Below are positions 6,748 to 15,326 of a stretch of DNA of 47,165 bases, one piece after another. Source of the DNA: Chitinophagaceae bacterium (GTDB taxonomy: Bacteria > Bacteroidota > Bacteroidia > Chitinophagales > Chitinophagaceae). The stretch's first letter is position 1; every line of letters begins with the position of its first letter. The stretch is from positions 1-47,165 of the forward strand of contig CANJQU010000022.1 of assembly GCA_947476485.1 (NCBI GenBank), given 5' to 3'. The notes under the pieces were generated by a model. It made no database searches. It was given only the letters and a program-made list of their open reading frames with translations, and was not told the origin of the DNA. Made by a program: the position numbers and the translations under genes.

Positions 6748-7194
6748 TTGGTAGATAATGTTTTCATAAAGAACCGACCCGCTACATTTGAATATGCCAT
6801 TGAAGACCGGCTTAAGGCCGGAATAATGCTCACAGGCTCCGAGATCAAATCTATCCGCAATGGCAAAGTGAGCTTTAATGACAGCTATTGCCTGTTTGTG
6901 GACGGCGAGCTTTGGATCAAGAGCCTCTATATAGCCGAATATGTTAATGCCGGCTATGCCGGTCACATACCTGTTCATGACCGAAAACTTTTGTTGCAAA
7001 AAAAGGAGCTAAAAAAATGGCAGGCCAAAGTAAAAGAAAAGGGCTATACTATTGTTCCGCTGAATATCTTCATCAATGAGAAGGGATATGCAAAAGTAGA
7101 AATAGGACTGGGCAAGGGCAAAAACCTGCACGATAAGCGCGAAAGCATTAAATCGAAAGATGTGGAGCGGGAAATGAAACGGTATCTCAAGTAA
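6748..7194 (+). CDS. smpB: SsrA-binding protein SmpB
   Basis: Small RNA-binding protein that carries tmRNA (SsrA) to stalled ribosomes for trans-translation. The 148 residues match the usual length. Diagnostic segments are FEYAIEDRLKAGIMLTGSEI, the strand GELWIKSLYIAEY, and the C-terminal basic tail that enters the decoding centre (KGKNLHDKRESIKSKDVERE). No ATG or GTG lies in frame near the expected start. TTG at 6748 gives the family-typical N-terminus (VDNVFIKNRPATFEY), so a TTG start is inferred. The ssrA gene was not found in this window. Confidence 0.93.
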   Translation: MVDNVFIKNRPATFEYAIEDRLKAGIMLTGSEIKSIRNGKVSFNDSYCLFVDGELWIKSLYIAEYVNAGYAGHIPVHDRKLLLQKKELKKWQAKVKEKGYTIVPLNIFINEKGYAKVEIGLGKGKNLHDKRESIKSKDVEREMKRYLK

Positions 7195-7320
7195 CCGGTC
7201 CGTTGGCTGGCGAGCGTGAAAATGTGCAAATTTCCCAAAGGTCTTTACGCCCAAGAAAACAGATATCGATCCCGGAGTTTCTCAAGTTCAATTCAGACAG
7301 CAGAGAGATCGCATATTAAC

Positions 7321-8649
7321 TCACTCAACTTCTTCAGTAAACACTATGTCATGATGGGTGAGCTCTGTGAGCACAGGGCGATAGATGGACGGCATAATAG
7401 GCATAATGACCCCGGTAGGAGGTTTGATCTTCTTTGTAAGCACCATGCGCGCAAGGATACCTATCGGCAATCCAACGGTCTTGGCCATCGCCGAATATTC
7501 CCGGTTCTCGCCCTTGATCACCATGGTGCTGGTAAGCTTTATCTTCCGGTCTTTGTGCAGATATTCGATCTCATGCTGCATGGCAACCATATCTTTTTCA
7601 ACAGAGGCCATTTTCCATTTATCCAGCAGCAATTCCAGCAGTACGTCGGCAGATGAGCATGTACCTGGTTTCAATGAAGTTTCATCAAATAACCCAAGCC
7701 ATTGCAGCATGGAAATCACTTTATCATCTTCCTCAACTTCCAGTCTTTTTGCAATATGCTGCTGTAGTGTAACCTTGTTTTTGTAACCGGTCCTTGCTTT
7801 CAGCAACGAAGCATATGTGAAACCCTTCGTATCAAAAGCATCATCCTGGTTAGTAAGGCCCAGATTAATGATCGCGTTCCAGCCTTTACAGAATGAAGGG
7901 TAACGCAATGTAGCCCGCAGGAAAGTTTTAATATCCGGCACCTCATAAAGATCAAGGTACCTCAGTGAGTCGCGATTAGGATAATAAGCGAGCATACCGA
8001 GATCATCGACCTTTACCTTTTTATTGTGCTCAAACATTTTTTCGTAAGGCACCTCTACGATTTTGCCGCCGCTCAGGTATTTTGCACCGCCAAAACCGGC
8101 AGTAATCACATTCCTGGGGTTCCAGCTAAATTTATAATGCCACGGGTTATTATCACTTTCGGGCGCTATGAGCCCGCCGCAATAAGATTTGAAACTTGTA
8201 ATGGTTCCGGCAACCCGGTGAATACTATGTATTATTTTATTCGCAGTCATGTGATCAATGCCGGGGTCAAGACCCATCTCGCACATGAACATAAGACCAG
8301 CCTCTTTCACATCCTTATCCATTTCTTTCATTTCTTCTGAAATGTAAGAAGACGTAATAAGGTTTTTTTTATGTTTTAGACAATCTTTAGCAAGGTGTAT
8401 ATGAAGATGCGGAGGCATTAGGGAAACAACAATATCAGCACGCTTTACGAGCGGCTCCCGGTCTGATGCCTTGGAAATGTCTATTACTGCAGCTTCCGCA
8501 TATGGACTTTTCTTTATCTTATCCGCAATGGCATTTTCATCACCATCAGCGACTATCACCTTCCACTTATTCCGCGGAGCATGGGTGAGCAAATATTGAA
8601 TAAGATAAATTGATGATTTACCGGCACCGGCAATCAATATTGTCTGCAT
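7321..8649 (-). CDS. Saccharopine dehydrogenase family protein
   Basis: NAD(P)-dependent oxidoreductase of the saccharopine dehydrogenase (Lys9-like) family, 442 residues. The N-terminus MQTILIAGAGKSSIYLIQYL is a Rossmann nucleotide-binding motif. The conserved EMGLDPGIDHMTANKIIHS segment sits mid-protein, as in saccharopine reductases. The open frame extends to 8691, but the promoter box at 8689-8696 and the immediate Rossmann motif favour the ATG at 8649. In eukaryotes the family joins glutamate and aminoadipate semialdehyde to saccharopine. Which substrate the bacterial member uses is not visible here; there are no lysine-pathway neighbours. It converges with smpB. Confidence 0.85.
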   Translation of the reverse strand: MQTILIAGAGKSSIYLIQYLLTHAPRNKWKVIVADGDENAIADKIKKSPYAEAAVIDISKASDREPLVKRADIVVSLMPPHLHIHLAKDCLKHKKNLITSSYISEEMKEMDKDVKEAGLMFMCEMGLDPGIDHMTANKIIHSIHRVAGTITSFKSYCGGLIAPESDNNPWHYKFSWNPRNVITAGFGGAKYLSGGKIVEVPYEKMFEHNKKVKVDDLGMLAYYPNRDSLRYLDLYEVPDIKTFLRATLRYPSFCKGWNAIINLGLTNQDDAFDTKGFTYASLLKARTGYKNKVTLQQHIAKRLEVEEDDKVISMLQWLGLFDETSLKPGTCSSADVLLELLLDKWKMASVEKDMVAMQHEIEYLHKDRKIKLTSTMVIKGENREYSAMAKTVGLPIGILARMVLTKKIKPPTGVIMPIMPSIYRPVLTELTHHDIVFTEEVE

Positions 8650-8688
8650 ATTTCTTTCAAAAAAATGTAAAAACCAAAGTAACTTCAC

Positions 8689-8696
8689 CAAAGTTA
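8689..8696 (-). promoter_or_regulatory. -7 promoter box for the saccharopine dehydrogenase gene
   Basis: On the minus strand this reads TAACTTTG (TAnnTTTG). It lies 40 bp before the ATG at 8649 and supports that start over the longer open frame. Confidence 0.5.
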
Positions 8697-8768
8697 ATAG
8701 TATTGCCTAATAATTTCATAACGCTTTTTTACCTATATTTTTAATCAATTCATTAAATACTTAATAAC

Positions 8769-9206
8769 ATGAATGTAATATGGAAGGCAAACAATATCTC
8801 TCTCGAAATCATTAACAATAATTCCGTTAACACAATTGCTGAGCATCTGGACATAAAATTCACAGAGATAGGTGCAGATTTCCTGAAGGCCACAATGCCT
8901 GTGTGCTCAAAAACACACCAGCCCTACGGATTGCTACATGGCGGTGCGTCAGCCGTATTAGCGGAAACAGCAGGCAGTGTGGCATCATGGCTTTCTATTG
9001 ACACTGCAAACCAGATATGCGTAGGAATAGAGATAAACTGCAACCATATAAAAGCAAAAAGAAATGGTATAGTTACCGCAACGGCAACACCTTTACATAT
9101 AGGCAACACCACTCATGTATGGGATATAAAAATAAGAGATGAGCAGGAAAATTTAATTTGTGTGAGCCGGCTTACTGTAGCAGTGCGCAAGGCACCCAAC
9201 CGCTAA
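8769..9206 (+). CDS. Hotdog-fold acyl-CoA thioesterase, MenI-like
   Basis: A 145-residue hotdog-fold thioesterase. The signature LLHGGASAVLAETAGSVAS contains the catalytic glutamate of the PaaI/MenI group. VGIEINCNHIKAKRNG and PLHIGNTTHVWDIKIRDEQ follow closely the pattern of E. coli MenI (YdiI), which hydrolyses 1,4-dihydroxy-2-naphthoyl-CoA in menaquinone synthesis. Bacteroidota respire with menaquinone, so that role is plausible, but no men genes are adjacent and related enzymes hydrolyse other aromatic or acyl-CoAs. It is divergent from the saccharopine dehydrogenase gene. Confidence 0.82.
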   Translation: MNVIWKANNISLEIINNNSVNTIAEHLDIKFTEIGADFLKATMPVCSKTHQPYGLLHGGASAVLAETAGSVASWLSIDTANQICVGIEINCNHIKAKRNGIVTATATPLHIGNTTHVWDIKIRDEQENLICVSRLTVAVRKAPNR

Positions 9207-9231
9207 AAAAGTGTGCCATCAAAAAGGTTGG

Positions 9232-9993
9232 CTACTTCCTTTCAGGAACATTAAATAAGCGGCTTGTTATAACCGGGATAAAAAAGATAGAGATCGTGAT
9301 CGCAGATATACCCCAGTCGGCCTGTGGGCTTTCTAAGAATTCTGTAATGGCAGAGGTGGGGTAAAAATGCTCGTAAAGCGAAAGAGTAAGCTTTATCCCT
9401 AAAATGCCAATAACCCCATAGGCGCATGCCTCGAGGAACGGAAAGCGCTCCATAAGGGTAACAAAGGCCTGGGCCACAAATCTCATTGCCAGGATGCCGA
9501 TAAACACACCGCACAGGATAATGAGTATATTATCTGAAAAAGCTACTGCGGCAAACACATTATCCATAGAAAAAGCAAGATCCATGAGCTCGACGGAAAT
9601 AACCGTAGCCCAGAAAGCGCCTATACGGCCGGAGGTCAATTTATGTAACCAGTTATTCTCCGGATTTTCTTTCTTTTTGTGTATGGCTTTTTGCCCCCTA
9701 CCCTTCAGCCACTTTATTACCAGGAACAAAAGATATATCCCGCCAACCGCTTTAAGCCACCATATCTTTATTAAGTAAGACGCCAGCAGCAGGCATGCAC
9801 CCCTGAAAAAATAAGCGCCGAAAATGCCATACTTCAGCGCGCGCTTTCTATCGCGCGGAGAAAGGTCCATGACCATTGTCGCGAGCACGGCCGCATTATC
9901 TACAGAGAGCAGGCTTTCTATCAGGATGAGGTTACCAATGATCAGGAGTGTTGCAAGCGGATCCCTGACTATTTCCTGTATGAGTTCGTACAT
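9232..9993 (-). CDS. TerC family integral membrane protein
   Basis: A 253-residue polytopic membrane protein with about seven helices. The first helices contain the TerC signature (ILIESLLSVDNAAVLATMV), and a second related acidic motif lies in MDLAFSMDNVFAAVAFSDN; these intramembrane aspartates and asparagines are thought to handle metal ions. Family members such as Alx and YceF-type transporters export manganese or load it onto secreted proteins, and others are linked to tellurium resistance. No ter gene cluster is present, so a general metal-homeostasis role is more likely than tellurite resistance. A -7 box lies upstream at 10049-10056. Confidence 0.9.
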   Translation of the reverse strand: MYELIQEIVRDPLATLLIIGNLILIESLLSVDNAAVLATMVMDLSPRDRKRALKYGIFGAYFFRGACLLLASYLIKIWWLKAVGGIYLLFLVIKWLKGRGQKAIHKKKENPENNWLHKLTSGRIGAFWATVISVELMDLAFSMDNVFAAVAFSDNILIILCGVFIGILAMRFVAQAFVTLMERFPFLEACAYGVIGILGIKLTLSLYEHFYPTSAITEFLESPQADWGISAITISIFFIPVITSRLFNVPERK

Positions 9994-10048
9994 TCCAAAA
10001 ACTAAGTGTAAAAAATAAAACCCACACGCGGGCGGGCTGGATACGTGC

Positions 10049-10056
10049 CAAAAGTA
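10049..10056 (-). promoter_or_regulatory. -7 promoter box for terC-like gene
   Basis: The minus strand reads TACTTTTG (TAnnTTTG), 56 bp before the ATG at 9993. The divergent flavoprotein gene starts at 10116, so this intergenic space must hold promoters for both directions. Confidence 0.45.
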
Positions 10057-10115
10057 CTGAAAATTGATTTATCAAATTGCCGGCCTTAAATAAGCTTTAC
10101 TACTTTTACAAAGCA

Positions 10116-11273
10116 ATGCCACTACACGACAAATCAAAGCAGTATGACGTAGTGATAGCAGGGGCAGGACCAGCAGGCTGTGCATGTGCCCTTGCACTAA
10201 AAGATGCGGGATTAAAGGTGGCGCTGCTGGATAAGGCTACCTTTCCAAGGGATAAAGTATGCGGAGATGCTATACCGGGGCGGGCGATAAAGACACTTAG
10301 CGCCATTGACCAAAACTATGAAGCCGCATTCAAACACTTTACTGAAAAATGCGAAACCAAACGAACATCACTTTATTATAAAGAACGGTCAATAACATTT
10401 GACTGGGTAGGCAGCGCCTACACCTGCACACGCATGGACTTTGATAATTTCCTGCTGACGCTGGTAAAAGACCATACAGCAACCGACATATTTACAAGCA
10501 CCCTGCCCCACTTGTTTACTGCCACCAATGGCGGCATTTCAATTGCGATCAAGAACAATGACATCGACTTTCATGCCAAAATTCTGATCGGTGCAGACGG
10601 CGCCCAGTCTGCAGTTGCTAAACAACTAACGAGCAAAACACTGGACAGAGCACATCATGTAGGATCCGTAAGGGCATATTTTTCAGGTGTTGCGAATTTA
10701 GAGAACAGCACCACCGAGATATATTTTGAGAAGAAGTTTCTACCCAGTTACTTATGGGTGTTCCCATTGCCGGGAAATATGGCGAATGTAGGCTTCGGAA
10801 TGTTGTCGGCAGAAATAGCCCGGCGGAAAGTAGATCTAAAAAAGGTTTTCTACGACTTTATAGAACAAACGCCCCGACTGAAAGAACGATTCCGAAATGC
10901 TGTACAGGTGGGCGACCTGCAAGGATTTGGACTGCCCCTGGGATCAAGGATAACAACCATTTCCGGCGACAACTTTATGCTTTCGGGCGATGCGGCATCG
11001 CTGATAGACCCGATATCAGGCGATGGTATTGGCAATGCGATGCTAAGCGGCAAGCTGGCTGCCGAACAGGCAGTAAAATGTTTCCAGGCAGGTAATTTCA
11101 CGAAGGGATTTATGCACGGGTATGATGACGCACTGCTCGGCAAACTTGCCAACGAATTAAAAATGCGATATAAAACACAGCGAATACTTTCGAGCATGCC
11201 AATACTACTGGACGGTGTGTTTCTTGCCTGCAGAAGCAAAGCGCTTAAGAGATTTATTCAGAAAGGACTTTAA
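10116..11273 (+). CDS. Geranylgeranyl reductase family FAD-dependent oxidoreductase
   Basis: Flavoprotein of the geranylgeranyl-reductase/PHBH superfamily, 385 residues from the ATG at 10116; a TTG 39 bp upstream in frame is less likely. The dinucleotide-binding motif VVIAGAGPAGCACAL is at the N-terminus, followed by a FPRDKVCGDAI segment characteristic of this family. The second FAD motif, SGDAASLIDPISGDGIGNAM, comes near residue 295. Members reduce double bonds of isoprenoid chains (menaquinone tails, lipids) or oxidise aromatic substrates. The substrate cannot be told here. It ends just before a strong shared terminator. Confidence 0.88.
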   Translation: MPLHDKSKQYDVVIAGAGPAGCACALALKDAGLKVALLDKATFPRDKVCGDAIPGRAIKTLSAIDQNYEAAFKHFTEKCETKRTSLYYKERSITFDWVGSAYTCTRMDFDNFLLTLVKDHTATDIFTSTLPHLFTATNGGISIAIKNNDIDFHAKILIGADGAQSAVAKQLTSKTLDRAHHVGSVRAYFSGVANLENSTTEIYFEKKFLPSYLWVFPLPGNMANVGFGMLSAEIARRKVDLKKVFYDFIEQTPRLKERFRNAVQVGDLQGFGLPLGSRITTISGDNFMLSGDAASLIDPISGDGIGNAMLSGKLAAEQAVKCFQAGNFTKGFMHGYDDALLGKLANELKMRYKTQRILSSMPILLDGVFLACRSKALKRFIQKGL

Positions 11274-11291
11274 AGAAATTGCGGCCAACAA

Positions 11292-11324
11292 AAATATAGC
11301 CCGCGAAAATCGCGGGCTATATTT
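11292..11324. terminator. Bidirectional intrinsic terminator
   Basis: AAATATAGCCCGCG and CGCGGGCTATATTT form a perfect 14-bp stem around a 5-nt AAAAT loop, between the converging genes ending at 11273 (plus) and 11354 (minus). Each arm ends in an A/T run, so it can act on both strands. Confidence 0.85.
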
Positions 11325-11353
11325 ACAATTCAAGGCAGGCGTACCTGCGTGGG

Positions 11354-12256
11354 CTATCTCCCGCCGTTGCTTATAAAGTCGTTTAATACCTTCTTATCTG
11401 AATCGAAATTGAATACACTACCTACTTTGTAGTAGTTATTCTGATCTACCGTTTTGCCGAAAGCAAATTTCGCAAACGCCATTTTTGTATTTTCAAAAGA
11501 GAACAACCGGCAAATTTCCATCACCTGGTTTGTGCTGATGTAGTTGCTGCTTAGTATGGTCTTAGCAGTAGAGAGTTTGGTATCCTCAAATGAACCGTCC
11601 GCTATGCTGCGCTTTACATCATTAAATGTCTGTGGATCCATTGCCACGGGCGCCGGTGGTGGGGGTGGAGGTGGTGGCGTACTCTGATGCCAGTTGTGGC
11701 CCTTATCACGGCCATATCCGTTATCATTGGTTGTGGTGGTAGTAGTCTGTGTCACCAGTTCTCCCGTATTGGGATCAGTGTATGTGGTCTCTGTTACGGT
11801 ATTGATCCGTTGCGGCTTGCCATAGTTCATAACATACTCATCACGGGGCGCGCGATAGCCACGATCTATCTCTGTACACTTATGAAACTTCAGCTTTGCA
11901 CGGCCGTCGCGGTCACGCACTATTTTCAACACCATATTCACTTCTTTTCCATCAACGGGATCGGCAATATTGATCTTTCTCCTGATAGCCGGCGTGCGGT
12001 TATCAGCGAAGATCACCTGTACGTCATTACCATAGCCAGGCAACCCTTCCACCCTGATCTTGGATTGCGGCTGGTTGTTCTGATTGACGCCATTCATCAC
12101 GAGAAAAAACTGTTCTCCATTCTCCGAGAAAACAGAAAGAGCACTGCATTCATGGGCGATACTCTTGCGCCCCATAGGATATTGCCGGTCGCTTTGAGCA
12201 AATGACATTACCGGAATAAATAAAACAAACAATAAGTGTACTGATCTCAATTTCAT
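11354..12256 (-). CDS. Secreted DUF4476 domain protein
   Basis: From the ATG at 12256 it begins MKLRSVHLLFVLFIPVMSFA followed by Q, a signal peptide; the open frame reaches 12340 but gives an implausible 28-residue extension. The C-terminal about 90 residues (FNDVKRSIADGSFEDTKLS ... FSFENTKMAFAKFAF) match the DUF4476 pattern seen in Bacteroidota periplasmic or surface proteins, built of short helices around phenylalanine repeats. A Thr-rich stretch (TQTTTTTT) and a run of eight prolines link it to the N-terminal domain, which may be beta-rich. Function unknown. A -7-like box (TATTTTTG on the minus strand) lies at 12338-12345. Confidence 0.75.
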   Translation of the reverse strand: MKLRSVHLLFVLFIPVMSFAQSDRQYPMGRKSIAHECSALSVFSENGEQFFLVMNGVNQNNQPQSKIRVEGLPGYGNDVQVIFADNRTPAIRRKINIADPVDGKEVNMVLKIVRDRDGRAKLKFHKCTEIDRGYRAPRDEYVMNYGKPQRINTVTETTYTDPNTGELVTQTTTTTTNDNGYGRDKGHNWHQSTPPPPPPPPAPVAMDPQTFNDVKRSIADGSFEDTKLSTAKTILSSNYISTNQVMEICRLFSFENTKMAFAKFAFGKTVDQNNYYKVGSVFNFDSDKKVLNDFISNGGR

Positions 12257-12449
12257 AAAAAACGATTTTAAAACACAATGATAAATAAAATAATTGAGTA
12301 CATAAATTGATAAATGAAGTAAATGCAAAATTGAATCCAAAAATAACAGGGAGACAACGGGTGCGGGGTTTTACGTTTTATTTAACACCGCCTTGCCGTT
12401 ACCTAATTTGAAAACAGGCATAAACATCATAACCAAAAACATAAATGCT

Positions 12450-13364
12450 ATGCGCTCTAAAAAACTATTGTGGCTGGCGCCACTCTTTACAATGGCCGCA
12501 TGTGGCCGTGGCGAAATGAACAGGGCCGAATATAGCCCCGCGGCCTCGGTACAAGCCGACTCGACCGGCGTTGCCGGAGCCGTTACAGACAACTACGCTG
12601 CCGGTGTGCCGCTCAACTCCCCTGCCCGAAAAATAAAGCGGACGGCTGACTTTCACTGCAAGGTCCGGAACGTATTCAGCTCGGTGACAAAACTGGAACA
12701 ACTGGTAAAAGCCACCGGCGGCATAGTGCAGGAGAGCCAGATAGAAAACAGCAACACTGAAGTTAAAACATCTTATTACAAACCCGACTCGCTAAAACAA
12801 ACACATACCTATACTACCACAGCGCTGCTAACGCTGAGAGTGCCGGCACAGCACCTGGATTCAGTAATAAACTCAATACCTGAGCTGAGCAGCTTCATCG
12901 ATTCCCGCACACTAAAGCAGAATGATGTGACCTACCGGTTTCTTACAAACGAGCTTAAAAACAACGCAGACCAGTCAAATGCCACGACAGCCATGCGGCT
13001 GGCAAAGAAAAGCAAGGACGCCCTGGATGTTCAACGGTTCGATGCCGAGAAGACCGGACAGCATATAGACAGAAAAATAGAGAACATGCAGATAGTAGAC
13101 GATGTGAACTATGCAACACTGACCGTGGCATTCTCGCAACCGGAGCAGGTATTTATGCAAACAATTGTGAACCCCGAATATATTACACGCACTCCATTTA
13201 TCACTCGGTGCAGGGCTGCATTAGCGGCAGGATCTGAAATGGTGGGGGCGATCATTGTGGGGCTTATAAGCATCTGGCCATTGCTGCTGGTGATCGCGGC
13301 AATATTGATCATCTATAGCAGAGTGCGACAGAGAAAACAAACGATAGCAGTAAGACAGGCATAG
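12450..13364 (+). CDS. DUF4349 domain lipoprotein
   Basis: The ATG at 12450 gives a lipoprotein signal (LLWLAPLFTMAAC, lipobox cysteine then GRGE), so it should be lipid-anchored in the envelope. The 304-residue product has the DUF4349 layout. There is an N-terminal region with IKRTADFHCKVRNVF, then VTKLEQLVKATGGIVQES and LTLRVPAQHLDSVIN. A coiled-coil-like helix follows (around AKKSKDALDVQRFDAEKTGQ), and a C-terminal membrane helix near residues 265-290 precedes a basic tail. Function of the family is unknown. It is divergent from the DUF4476 gene and converges with the YqaE-like gene across a hairpin at 13379-13421. Confidence 0.78.
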   Translation: MRSKKLLWLAPLFTMAACGRGEMNRAEYSPAASVQADSTGVAGAVTDNYAAGVPLNSPARKIKRTADFHCKVRNVFSSVTKLEQLVKATGGIVQESQIENSNTEVKTSYYKPDSLKQTHTYTTTALLTLRVPAQHLDSVINSIPELSSFIDSRTLKQNDVTYRFLTNELKNNADQSNATTAMRLAKKSKDALDVQRFDAEKTGQHIDRKIENMQIVDDVNYATLTVAFSQPEQVFMQTIVNPEYITRTPFITRCRAALAAGSEMVGAIIVGLISIWPLLLVIAAILIIYSRVRQRKQTIAVRQA

Positions 13365-13378
13365 CAGATCAGGAAAGG

Positions 13379-13421
13379 CGCGCTTAAGCACAGGCACAAA
13401 TTGCGGGTGTGCTTAAGCGCG
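13379..13421. terminator. Perfect 14-bp hairpin between converging genes
   Basis: CGCGCTTAAGCACA (13379-13392) and TGTGCTTAAGCGCG (13408-13421) are exact complements around a 15-nt loop. It lies between the gene ending at 13364 and the stop of the next minus-strand gene at 13413, which it overlaps. There is no T run, so it would stop transcription only with help, or protect mRNA ends. Confidence 0.6.
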
Positions 13422-13610
13422 TCTCATTTCCCGTACAATGCGGCGGGTTCTCCGGTCTGCCCTGCTGTTCTGAAGGTCTAAAACCGCCCATATAGCAGCA
13501 GGCAGCCAGCCAATGATGGTACATTGCAGTACAAGACAAACAATAAACCTGAGTATTCTACCCCGAAGCAAAAAAGATAACCAAGGGAGCAATATTGCGA
13601 TCAGTGTCAT
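13413..13610 (-). CDS. YqaE/Pmp3-like small membrane protein
   Basis: A 65-residue peptide with two membrane helices (TLIAILLPWLSFLL and IVCLVLQCTIIGWLPAAIWA) and a basic, arginine-rich tail (RADRRTRRIVREMRR). The order helix, short basic loop, helix with GWLPAAIWA matches the Pmp3/YqaE family of stress-associated proteolipids (family pattern: LLPP...GW.PG..HA), although the usual second proline and glycine are changed. Bacterial YqaE-type proteins respond to osmotic or membrane stress, but their exact action is unclear. Its last codons lie inside the hairpin at 13379-13421. Confidence 0.65.
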   Translation of the reverse strand: MTLIAILLPWLSFLLRGRILRFIVCLVLQCTIIGWLPAAIWAVLDLQNSRADRRTRRIVREMRRA

Positions 13611-13666
13611 TGGCTATGGGTATTCGAATTTTACGATAAATAAAGTCACAACTTACCCGGCATAGA

Positions 13667-14650
13667 TCACTTTACCAGGTACATCACTTCCTTTATCAGC
13701 TTCACCGTACGCGGCACATCGGGCAGGTAGGCTGCCACGAGGTTTGGCGCATAGTGCATGTTGGCATCGGCAGAACAGATGCGGCGTATGGGTGCATCCA
13801 GGTAGTCGAACGCTTCCTTCTGAACACGATAAGTTATTTCAGAAGATATTGACCCGAAAGGCCATTGTTCTTCTACGATCACAAGCCGGTTCGTTTTCTT
13901 CACAGAGTCAACAATGGTTTGCCAGTCGAGCGGGCGGATGGTTCGCAGGTCTATTACCTCTGCGCTGATATTTTCCTTAGCGAGCTCATCGGCGGCGCCC
14001 ATAGCTACCCGCATCATTTTATTGTAGGAAACGATGGTCACATCAGTGCCTTCGCGCTTCACAGCCGCCTTGCCTATTGGAATCAAATATTCTTCTTCCG
14101 GCACCTCGCCGGTATCGCCATAATGCGTTTCAGACTCCATGAATACCACAGGATCCTCATCACGTATCGCAGACTTCAGCAAACCTTTGGCATCATATGG
14201 ATCGATAGTAGAGATAACCTTCAGACCCGGAACATTTGCATACCAGTTTTCAAAAGCCTGTGAGTGCTGGGCTGCAAGCTGACCGGCAGAACCGTTTGGC
14301 CCGCGGAAAACGATGGGGCAGGTAAAGTGACCGCCACTCATAGAAACCACTTTGGCAGCATGGTTAACGATCTGGTCTATCGCCAGCTCGGCAAAGTTCC
14401 ACGTCATAAATTCTATGATCGGACGGGTGTTATTCATTGCCGCACCTACACCTATGGCAGCAAAGCCAAGCTCAGAAATAGGAGTATCGATCACCCTTTT
14501 CGCGGTGAACTCATCGAGCATGCCCTGGCTCACCTTGTAGGCGCCATTATATTGGGCTACTTCTTCGCCCATAAGAAACACGGCCGGATCGCGGCGCATT
14601 TCCTCTTCCATTGCTTCCCTTAGTGCCTGTCTTAACGGTATAGTGCGCAT
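13667..14650 (-). CDS. pdhB: Pyruvate dehydrogenase E1 component subunit beta
   Basis: Beta chain of the alpha2beta2-type E1 that, with thiamine diphosphate, decarboxylates pyruvate and loads acetyl onto E2 lipoyl groups. The 327 residues match the family. The N-terminus MRTIPLRQALREAMEEEM is followed by VFLMGEEVAQYNGAYKVSQG, a typical start. FVGAAM-like and FMTWNFAELAIDQIVNHAAK segments follow, and the C-terminal transketolase domain ends with VVEEQWPFGSISSEI. The E1 alpha and E2 genes are not in this window, so the complex is split across the genome. A -7 box TACCTTTG on the minus strand (14705-14712) gives it its own promoter. Confidence 0.95.
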   Translation of the reverse strand: MRTIPLRQALREAMEEEMRRDPAVFLMGEEVAQYNGAYKVSQGMLDEFTAKRVIDTPISELGFAAIGVGAAMNNTRPIIEFMTWNFAELAIDQIVNHAAKVVSMSGGHFTCPIVFRGPNGSAGQLAAQHSQAFENWYANVPGLKVISTIDPYDAKGLLKSAIRDEDPVVFMESETHYGDTGEVPEEEYLIPIGKAAVKREGTDVTIVSYNKMMRVAMGAADELAKENISAEVIDLRTIRPLDWQTIVDSVKKTNRLVIVEEQWPFGSISSEITYRVQKEAFDYLDAPIRRICSADANMHYAPNLVAAYLPDVPRTVKLIKEVMYLVK

Positions 14651-14704
14651 ATTATAAAATTCAAAAGTAAAATGTCAAAAATAGAAAAATCAACAGATAA
14701 GGTG

Positions 14705-14712
14705 CAAAGGTA
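14705..14712 (-). promoter_or_regulatory. -7 promoter box for pdhB
   Basis: Minus strand TACCTTTG (TAnnTTTG), 55 bp before the ATG at 14650. Two further loose matches (TACTTTTG at 14662-14669 and TATTTTTG at 14676-14683) lie closer, so the true start point is uncertain. Confidence 0.45.
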
Positions 14713-14723
14713 ATCATACAAAG

Positions 14724-15326
14724 TTATTTTCCCTCAGGATGGAAGGTAACCTTACTATATGAAGTATCTTTTTTCATCATTACGACCAGGCTTGTGTCTG
14801 TGAGCTCTGTTATCTCCCATATTATTTTTTCATGCTCCATCCCCACATTCATATCCTCTAAAGTAAGCATATTATCTGTTCCCAACCTCCATTTGCTGGT
14901 GTCAATTGCGCCATTAAACGAAAGGTAAACAATACTGTCCCGGTTAAAAGTAAGCGTTGTATTGGAAATAGCCTGCTGCTGCATACTTTTTGAACTATCG
15001 AATTGTTCCTGTGTGACGCGGCGGAGGCTGTCTACATTTTTTGTATTGTAAAGCCTTAGGTTGGTAGCGGCATCATTGTTCTTGCCAAACGTATCAATGA
15101 AAAGCTGTGTCCGCAAATAAAAATCGTCGATCTCCCTGTTTTCCAACCGGACTGAGCGCCATGAACCAACAAGCTTAGCACGATCAAAAGCGCCAATCGC
15201 GACACCATCCTTACCGGGGGCGTTAGTACCGCTGTCAGAACACGAGCCGAAAACCACAAAAAGCACTGCGGGTATCCAGGTCGCAAGGTAGCTAGCTATC
15301 GTTCTGTAACTTTTTCTAATGATCAT
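14724..15326 (-). CDS. Lipoprotein of unknown function, lipocalin-like
   Basis: A 200-residue protein with a lipoprotein signal (SYLATWIPAVLFVVFGSCSD, lipobox FGSC). After a small linker the mature part begins with KLVGSWRSVRLENREIDDFY. This GxW motif after an N-terminal strand is the hallmark of Bacteroidota lipocalin-like lipoproteins. Later strands (TLTFNRDSIVYLSF, SKWRLGTDNMLTL, IIWEITELTDTSLVVMM) fit an eight-strand barrel. Ligand unknown. Its first 11 bp overlap the end of the upstream gene (15316-15690), so the two are translated from one message and probably act together at the cell envelope. Confidence 0.6.
   Translation of the reverse strand: MIIRKSYRTIASYLATWIPAVLFVVFGSCSDSGTNAPGKDGVAIGAFDRAKLVGSWRSVRLENREIDDFYLRTQLFIDTFGKNNDAATNLRLYNTKNVDSLRRVTQEQFDSSKSMQQQAISNTTLTFNRDSIVYLSFNGAIDTSKWRLGTDNMLTLEDMNVGMEHEKIIWEITELTDTSLVVMMKKDTSYSKVTFHPEGK

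Noticed and set aside
8650-8691. Longer start for the saccharopine dehydrogenase gene
   Set aside because: It would overlap a good promoter box (8689-8696) and adds residues before the Rossmann motif that the family does not have.
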